Of a DNA stretch of 64,000 bases, positions 57,716-64,000 are shown one piece after another. A program made the translations under genes and the position numbers. The first letter of the stretch is position 1, and every line of letters begins with the position of its first letter. The stretch is from Panorpa germanica (taxonomy: Eukaryota; Arthropoda; Insecta; Mecoptera; Panorpidae), in NCBI GenBank assembly GCA_963678705.1, contig OY783221.1, positions 12,648,001 through 12,712,000 of the forward strand, read 5' to 3'. The notes beneath the pieces are model-generated. The model saw only the letters and a list, made by a program, of their open reading frames with translations. It did not search any database and was not told the DNA's origin.

Positions 57716-60700
57716 ATGGCACCGAACGTTCATTCACTCACACTAGTTGAGAATACAATCAATCTAATTAATGAGTTTTCAAAAAATCTAGAAGTCCAAT
57801 CAACATCCTTAACAATAGTTGAATTAAAAATCAAAAACTTAGACAAAGCTTGGGTTAAATATAGTAGTATCGTAGAAGCATTGCTTCCAACTCTAAAAAA
57901 TGAAGAAGCTTCGGCTATCGTTAGTAAGTCTATGGAAGTTGAAAGTATTTATGACGACACTCTTATTTACTTGTTGAATTATAAGCAAACATTTGAGAAT
58001 GATACACATATTGTAGACGACTCAAAAAGTATAGATTCAATAAAAAATCTGAACTTAAGTCCAATGCAACTAACCGTTTTTGATGGAGAATATATTAATT
58101 GGCAAAGTTTTATGGAATTATTTACAAATTTAATTCGTAATAATAGTAAACTATCAAGCATTGAAAAAATGCATTATTTAAAGTTAAATTTGTCAGGAGA
58201 ACCACTCAAACTCATAAAGAATTATCCTTTAACAAATGATAATTACGAAATTGTTTGGAACATCCTTTGTAAACGTTATGATAACAAGGTAGCACTTATT
58301 GAAACCTGTTTAAACAATTTAATAAACTACAATGTTATACGTTTAGAGTCCGAAATCAATATCAAAAAACTACTAGATGAAATTAATGAATCGATTAGAG
58401 CATTAACCGAATTGGGGATATATTCTAATCATTCAGATTTTATGTTAATACATATTTTAAAGACCAAATTAGATTTTAATTCGTCAAAGGAATGGGAAAA
58501 CAGAAATAATTCTGAATTACCAACCTTAAATGAATTTACAGAGTTTCTGGAGAGACGGTGGCGCAATCTAGAAAGAAGAAGGCATATTAAAGTCAAAACA
58601 TATCCAAGCGTTCCTAATTCTAATAGTAAACCAGTTTCAAGCAAGCAAATTCCTAATAAGGTCGAAACAAAAACTAAAAATTTGTTCTGTAACCATTGTA
58701 AGAAAAGTGGTCATACAGAAAAGTATTGTTTTATTAAGAAGGAAAATCTAGATACGGGTAACCCTATTGCTCAAGTTAATACTTGTAGGGAGGCCACAAT
58801 TTTATCAGAACCTTCTACTTGTTGTGAAAGATCGAAACATCTTATATCTGATGGTTCTCAAGTATCTTTTACTAACAAGACACAACACAATTCAAATAAT
58901 GAATTATGTTTTTTTTATGATTTTGATGAGATCAATACGGGTAATTTACAAAATAATAATGATATTCTAAGTTTTGACAGTAAAAATAAAAATGTTAAGG
59001 CTAAGCAAACAGTTGACACTATCCAATTCAAGATGGTTGCAGCCAAAGCTAAAACCGTATCATTTTTATTAGATACTGGTTCTCAAATCTCCTTGATTAA
59101 ACAAAATATTTTAAATAACAATGTCAGAATTAATAATAAATCTAAAATTCTATTGAAGGGTATTTCTGAAGGCACGCCTTATACCTTAGGTTCACTGAAA
59201 ACTTCTATAATTTTAGATAGTAATAAGTCGAAACAAACTTTACAGGTTGTATCAGAAAATTTCCCCATTAAACACGATGGAATTATAGGGTTAGATATTT
59301 TACGGAAACTAAATGCAGTAATTAATCTAAAAATGAACAGAGTACAATTCTCAGAATGTGGCAAAGTAATTGAGCTCCCACTTATAAATATAAACAATAT
59401 CGTTTTACCAGCACGTACGAGGAAAATAATTCCTATGTCAGGTTCTACAGTAGGAGTTTGTGTAGCCAGGGAATTGTTACCTGAAGTTTTTTTAGCTAAT
59501 GCATTAATCAAGCCCGTCAAAAATATTTTCTATATTTCAATAATAAATTCTTCAATAAAAAATATAATACTTAGTAATTTCAAACCGAATATCATACCGA
59601 TAGATCAATTTAGTATTTACCATTTTTCAAAATCAAGTCCTAACAACCGTAAGGAACTTTTATTAAACAATTTAAATCTTTCACATGTCAATTCAGAATT
59701 AGTAACAGAATTAATAGAAATCTGTGACAGCTTTAATGACATATTTTTTTTACCGGGAGACAAGTTATCTTGTACGAGCGCATTAAGTCATAAGATAAAG
59801 ATTAATTCTTCTAAACCCGTTAACGTTAAACCGTATCGATTGCCCCATGCGCAAAAAGAGATTGTGGAAAAGCATATTCAGGAACTGTTGGTCAACAACA
59901 TAATTGAAGAAAGCGACTCACCCTATAACGCACCTTTATTAGTAGTACCAAAAAAACCAGATGCGTTAGGTAATAAACAATTCCGCGTAGTAGTCGATTT
60001 CCGTAAACTTAACGAGCAGACAACAAGTGACGCCTATCCTTTGCCTCTTATACATGATATACTGGACCAACTTAGTGGTGCAAAATTTTTCTCTACCCTT
60101 GACTTAGCAAGCGGTTTTCACCAGGTCCCTATGCTTCCCGAAGATAAAGAGAAAACAGCATTTAGTGCGAACTTTAAACACTATCAATTTGTAAGAATGC
60201 CATTCGGACTTAAAGGAGCCCCCCCCATGTTTCAGAGACTTATGTCTCACGTTCTCACAGGTTTGCAAGGAATAGATTGCTTAATCTATCTGGACGATGT
60301 AGTCATTTTTGGAAAAAACATTTCTGAGCACAACCAAAGATTAAAAAACGTTTTTTCTAAATTACGGGAACATAATTTGAAGCTCCAACCATCCAAATGT
60401 AACTTTCTACATAAAGATTTGATTTATTTAGGTCACGTTATTAATGAAACAGGTATTCTACCAGATCCTTCTAAAGTAGAAGCAATAAAGAATTTCCCCA
60501 TTCCAAACAGTCCTAAACAAATTAAAACATTTTTGGGTATGTCTGGTTATTATCGCCGACATATACCGCATTACGCAGAGATAGCCAAACCACTATATAA
60601 TGCAGCAAACAGTAATGTTAAAGTATTAGAATGGTCAGACCAATGCGACGAATCATTTAAAACTTTAAAAAATAAATTAACCATATCACCTGTTTTGCAA

Positions 60701-62665
60701 TACCCGGACTTTAGTAAAAATTTCGTTGTAACCACGGATGCAAGTAAATATGCTATAGGTGCAGTCCTTTCACAAGGTACTATTAAGGAAAGCCACCCAA
60801 TAGCATATGCTTCAAGAACTCTAAATAAGGCACAACAAAATTACACAACTACTGAACGTGAGTTATTAGCAGTAGTATGGGCTGTGGCTCATTTTAGACC
60901 CTATCTCTATGGAAAGTTTTTTAGTATCGTAACAGACCATCAAGCCTTGACTTGGTTAATGAGTATTAAGGACCCGAGTTCTAGACTTATGCGTTGGCGG
61001 ATAAAACTAGAGGAATATAATTACGAAGTAATATATAGACCAGGTAGTTCGATTCCACACGTAGATGCCCTAAGTCGCGTATACTCACTTCAGGTTGAAA
61101 CAATGGATGTCACATACGAAAATTATTTAGAAATAATTAAAAATAAAATTATCATAAACAATAAAGTAATTGAACATGATAAAAGTTTATATGACGCACC
61201 GACGTCATTTTCATTAGTAGATTTTGTATCAAAAGATTTTAAAAATTCAATTGGAAATTCTCCTGAATTAATCAATAAATTTAGTAGTATCAATGCATTT
61301 CTAATACAAGAAAAAGAAGTATCAGAAATTGCATATGTTGAAATTGATACTAGATTTATTATCTGTTTAATAATTAAGGAATTTCATTTTAATCTACCAA
61401 ATTATAAAGAAATATTTTTGGCATTAGTGAATCTGAAAAACTTTTGTACTTTACACAAAATTACTAACATAGCTATGAACAGGTTCGAGTCTGAACTAAG
61501 TAAATTAGATTTTGCCCAGTTACGAACTATGATCAGACATATCTTTGATAAAACAAATATAATAGTACACATTTATAATGACAATATACTTAAAATTAGT
61601 GACCCTGAGTTAATAAACAATGTAATTTCGGAATTTCATGTTAATCCCACAGCAGGCCACTTAGGAGTTTCTAAAACAATTAAACGATTAAAATCACACT
61701 TTAAATTTCCAAGTATGATTAGAAAAGTTAAAAATTTTATTAGACAATGTGTATCATGTCAAAAGAATAAAGTGTGCAAATTAAATAAATGCCCATTAAC
61801 AATTACATCGACTTCGAAACATAGTTTCGAAAGGTTGGCTTTGGACATAGTATATCTTCCCAAGAAAGACGACAACGACAAATACAAATACTTACTAACA
61901 ATACAGGATGACCTTACTAAATTTACGGAAGCTATTCCTATTATAAACCAGGAGGCAAATACTGTCGCGAAAGCATTAGTAACTAACGTTATTTGTAGGT
62001 ACGGAGTTCCTAATATGATCTTAACAGACCAAGGAACAAATTTCATGTCAAAAATTTTTAAAGATATATGCAAATTGTTAAAAATTAAACAATTAAAAAC
62101 AACAGCATTTAGACCAGCAACCAACGGTGCCTTAGAAAGAGTTCATAGAACCCTTGCCGAGTATCTAAGGAATTTTTGTAAAAAGCAGGATGATTGGATA
62201 AATTGGATTCCCTATGCAATGTTCGTGTATAACACAACTCCGCATACAGCGACCGGTTTTACTCCTTTCGAACTAATTTATGGACATAAGGCAAATCTGC
62301 CTTCAATTTTTTATAAAGAACCAATTGAGGTAAATACTTATAATAATTTTATAGTAGAACTCAAACACAGGTTACAAGTAGCGAGGGAACTTGCTATGAA
62401 TAACTTGGTTAAAAGCAAAGAAAAAACAAAATTATATTTTGATAAAAGGGTCAATTCTCTTTTCACACCTGAAGTAAACGAACTAGTTTTATTAAGAAAT
62501 GAACAGTTACCAACTAAAGGACAGTCAAAAAAACTTTTACCCTTATACGTAGGACCGTATAAAGTTACTAAAATTATATCCCCTGTTAATACAGAAATAC
62601 TAATTGGTAAAAAACATACGGTAGTTCATAATAATAGGTTGAAGAGATTTTGTACCAATGAATAA
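57716..62665 (+). CDS. gag-pol polyprotein of the inner LTR element (1649 aa)
   Basis: One open frame with gag and pol together. Order of parts: DUF1759-type gag (about residues 115-290, LSPMQLTVFDGEYINWQSF), one CCHC knuckle near 324-337, aspartic protease (LLDTGSQ near 450), reverse transcriptase with YLDD near 857, RNase H (TTDASKYAIGAVLSQG), integrase with an HHCC-type zinc domain near 1307-1345 and the DxxxD-type core, then a chromodomain-less tail. The pol order is that of Ty3/gypsy, not BEL/Pao or copia. It looks whole. No envelope gene follows: the 3' end runs straight into an untranslated stretch and the LTR. Confidence 0.9.
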   Translation: MAPNVHSLTLVENTINLINEFSKNLEVQSTSLTIVELKIKNLDKAWVKYSSIVEALLPTLKNEEASAIVSKSMEVESIYDDTLIYLLNYKQTFENDTHIVDDSKSIDSIKNLNLSPMQLTVFDGEYINWQSFMELFTNLIRNNSKLSSIEKMHYLKLNLSGEPLKLIKNYPLTNDNYEIVWNILCKRYDNKVALIETCLNNLINYNVIRLESEINIKKLLDEINESIRALTELGIYSNHSDFMLIHILKTKLDFNSSKEWENRNNSELPTLNEFTEFLERRWRNLERRRHIKVKTYPSVPNSNSKPVSSKQIPNKVETKTKNLFCNHCKKSGHTEKYCFIKKENLDTGNPIAQVNTCREATILSEPSTCCERSKHLISDGSQVSFTNKTQHNSNNELCFFYDFDEINTGNLQNNNDILSFDSKNKNVKAKQTVDTIQFKMVAAKAKTVSFLLDTGSQISLIKQNILNNNVRINNKSKILLKGISEGTPYTLGSLKTSIILDSNKSKQTLQVVSENFPIKHDGIIGLDILRKLNAVINLKMNRVQFSECGKVIELPLININNIVLPARTRKIIPMSGSTVGVCVARELLPEVFLANALIKPVKNIFYISIINSSIKNIILSNFKPNIIPIDQFSIYHFSKSSPNNRKELLLNNLNLSHVNSELVTELIEICDSFNDIFFLPGDKLSCTSALSHKIKINSSKPVNVKPYRLPHAQKEIVEKHIQELLVNNIIEESDSPYNAPLLVVPKKPDALGNKQFRVVVDFRKLNEQTTSDAYPLPLIHDILDQLSGAKFFSTLDLASGFHQVPMLPEDKEKTAFSANFKHYQFVRMPFGLKGAPPMFQRLMSHVLTGLQGIDCLIYLDDVVIFGKNISEHNQRLKNVFSKLREHNLKLQPSKCNFLHKDLIYLGHVINETGILPDPSKVEAIKNFPIPNSPKQIKTFLGMSGYYRRHIPHYAEIAKPLYNAANSNVKVLEWSDQCDESFKTLKNKLTISPVLQYPDFSKNFVVTTDASKYAIGAVLSQGTIKESHPIAYASRTLNKAQQNYTTTERELLAVVWAVAHFRPYLYGKFFSIVTDHQALTWLMSIKDPSSRLMRWRIKLEEYNYEVIYRPGSSIPHVDALSRVYSLQVETMDVTYENYLEIIKNKIIINNKVIEHDKSLYDAPTSFSLVDFVSKDFKNSIGNSPELINKFSSINAFLIQEKEVSEIAYVEIDTRFIICLIIKEFHFNLPNYKEIFLALVNLKNFCTLHKITNIAMNRFESELSKLDFAQLRTMIRHIFDKTNIIVHIYNDNILKISDPELINNVISEFHVNPTAGHLGVSKTIKRLKSHFKFPSMIRKVKNFIRQCVSCQKNKVCKLNKCPLTITSTSKHSFERLALDIVYLPKKDDNDKYKYLLTIQDDLTKFTEAIPIINQEANTVAKALVTNVICRYGVPNMILTDQGTNFMSKIFKDICKLLKIKQLKTTAFRPATNGALERVHRTLAEYLRNFCKKQDDWINWIPYAMFVYNTTPHTATGFTPFELIYGHKANLPSIFYKEPIEVNTYNNFIVELKHRLQVARELAMNNLVKSKEKTKLYFDKRVNSLFTPEVNELVLLRNEQLPTKGQSKKLLPLYVGPYKVTKIISPVNTEILIGKKHTVVHNNRLKRFCTNE

Positions 62666-62950
62666 AAACTTGACGAATGAAATGGATTTTGTCAGGGATG
62701 ATTGTTTTGTGGAGCAGTGTTAACTCTATACGATGGGATCAGAATCGTTGTCGACACTTTGCTTCTCTTTTTGTTTTTTTCTAGAATTGTAACTCGTATA
62801 TTTTGTTTTTATACGTGTCCCTTTTTTTTTGAAAGGGGGTGTTGTGATATGTACGACATCTCCCCTATCACAATTTTTCCTTTTTCTTTTCCTTAGAGCA
62901 GAAACGCATATGTTTTGTTTTATATGCGTTCCTTTTCTTTGGTTGAGGAG

Positions 62951-63724
62951 TGTTGTAAGTACGCATATGTCGCACTTACCTTTTATTTTTAATGATATTA
63001 AATGTTAATTATGTAATAGAATTATATTATGTAAACAGTTTTTGTATTAGTATTAAGATTGTAAAGAATAATTATTTAAGTTTAGCGCTTATAAATATTG
63101 TCTCTGGTTTGTGGAGATTAATATTGATTTAATGCTGGTAATTCAGTATTGGCGTTCTGTGATGTGAAATAAATTATTATATATTAAATTGCACAAGACG
63201 CTGAAAGCCAGTCTTCTCCTGAGTCTCAACCAAGTGTTTACTAATTGTACTTCGTTCGTACAATACTCCAATTGTAACATCAAAGTATTCAATCGTGAGC
63301 ACGTTTTAACTATTAATCAAATTATAACACTAAAGAATTACATTTTGTTTTATATCTGTCATCTTCGTTAATCTAATAAAATACTATTGTAATTAAGTAA
63401 GCAGATATAATATTACAACGAATAAATGATATATTTTAATAAAAGTGTTTGTATTAATAGTAATAAAAAGATACTAATTGTTCAACCGTCGCATGTCGCA
63501 ACGAGGTTACTTTAGACCGCTCAAGTATTCTCTAATTGCAACAATACACCGTCTGAACAAGAATCCTTATTAATCATCTTAAGAAAGATATTCGATTACT
63601 ACTGTAATTGGTGTTGGAAGTCGTCAACTGAAGAATCTACTACCAGAAGCTAGCATCCCTGCAGAATGTACTAGTAAGCTGAGTAATCTCCTCCAGAACG
63701 ACAATACGACACAATTTTACAACA
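62951..63724 (+). repeat. 3' LTR of the inner element (774 bp)
   Basis: Exact partner of 55871-56644 at an offset of 7080 bases, compared line by line without a difference. Followed by ATAT, the second copy of the target duplication. Confidence 0.9.
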
Positions 63725-63775
63725 ATATTAAAAATAGGAAGGATAAGTACGACTTATGCGTACTTACAACAATAT

Positions 63776-63805
63776 AGTACACTTTTATAGAAATTAGGAT
63801 TTAAA
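63776..63805. repeat. Right end of the interrupted family A MITE
   Basis: agtacacttttatagaaatt continues the MITE that breaks off at 50494. The last bases before the expected cacaagcccatt end are lost or replaced. Confidence 0.7.
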
Positions 63806-64000
63806 AAATATGTATCATATTAGACACAAGAAAATTAGAAATATATGTATATACAGATATATATATAGCCAAGCGACATCCAGGAGTCGACAACGTTCAT
63901 ATCTCAATGCCAGAGCCGTATTAACCATCGTTGAAGCAATTGTGACTGGATACAATTTGCACTATTTTTAATTTATAATTTAATATACATTTTCTATGTT
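63806..64000. other. Intergenic, window end
   Basis: AT-rich with a short TA run (about 63840-63865). No gene seen. Confidence 0.4.

Larger units (their letters stand above)
55871..63724 (+). mobile_element. Inner Ty3/gypsy-type LTR retrotransposon, looks whole, very young
   Basis: 7854 bp. The LTRs at 55871-56644 and 62951-63724 are both 774 bp, begin TGTTGTAAGT, end TTTTACAACA and look identical base for base. A primer site-like tggtgtcaggtgggg follows the 5' LTR at 56646, resembling the 3' end of a tRNA-Leu. A purine-rich ggttgaggag precedes the 3' LTR. One long gag-pol frame lies at 57716-62665. The target duplication is ATAT. It looks whole and the LTR identity points to a very recent insertion. 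Family: Ty3/gypsy by pol order (protease, RT, RNase H, integrase), with a BEL/Pao-like gag. Confidence 0.9.
50495..63771 (-). mobile_element. Outer Ty3/gypsy-type LTR element, broken, carrying an inner element
   Basis: Minus-strand oriented. A 4-bp target duplication ATAT flanks it (50491-50494 and 63772-63775). Its 3' LTR is at 50539-51315. Its 5' LTR starts at 63771 on the right and is split by the inner element, with the larger part at 55146-55870. Between the LTRs are a leader with tandem repeats and a gag plus shortened pol frame. The element is broken: it lacks most of pol, and the inner element interrupts its 5' LTR, so about two major breaks. The U3 parts of its two LTRs look identical over about 490 bp, so it is also fairly young. 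Confidence 0.85.

Noticed and set aside
62666-62950. Envelope gene after pol in the inner LTR element
   Set aside because: Only about 285 bases of T-rich untranslated sequence lie between pol and the LTR; the 64-aa frame there has no envelope features.

Overview
The window looks like AT-rich nuclear DNA from an insect. The evidence is a large C2H2 zinc-finger gene of insect style, non-LTR retrotransposon tails with the RFRLGNEE / CRVCGTEMETLEHI type of C-terminus, TTAA-flanked piggyBac-like and TA-flanked mariner-like MITEs, hAT-like MITEs, a tRNA-headed SINE and Ty3/gypsy LTR elements. The order of insect cannot be fixed from the sequence alone. Most of the window is intergenic and filled with small repeats.

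Layout. 1-6.4 kb: intergenic, with two oppositely oriented LINE tails. 6.5-10.8 kb: a cluster of four small, apparently intronless genes that I do not recognise. One is on the minus strand (273 aa) and three are on the plus strand (172, 186 and 196 aa). The 172- and 186-aa genes are a tandem duplicate pair. Both start MGG-x-IS, an N-myristoylation signal, and both share a core promoter layout. The minus-strand protein also starts with a myristoylation-like MGLVMS. 11-40 kb: a long gene-poor stretch with MITEs (called families A, B, C and F here), LINE tails, a SINE, hAT- and piggyBac-like MITEs, G-rich patches, clusters of GGTCA half-sites and one strong CTCF-like site. 40.2-45.4 kb: a one-exon coding region for a 1031-aa seven-finger zinc-finger protein with a plausible promoter and a very AT-rich 3' region. 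46-50.5 kb: further SINE and MITE copies.

50.5-63.8 kb: a nested LTR-retrotransposon stack. A broken minus-strand Ty3/gypsy-type element sits inside a family A MITE that already carried a family B MITE. A related plus-strand element (55871-63724) sits inside the 5' LTR of the first. The inner element looks whole, with identical 774-bp LTRs and one long gag-pol frame, so it is very young. Both elements are flanked by a 4-bp ATAT target duplication. The outer element is a mosaic: parts of it are identical to the inner one and other parts are clearly diverged.

The points most worth following up are the small myristoylated gene cluster, the mosaic LTR stack with its odd 44-bp end, and the BEL/Pao-like gag joined to a Ty3-type pol.
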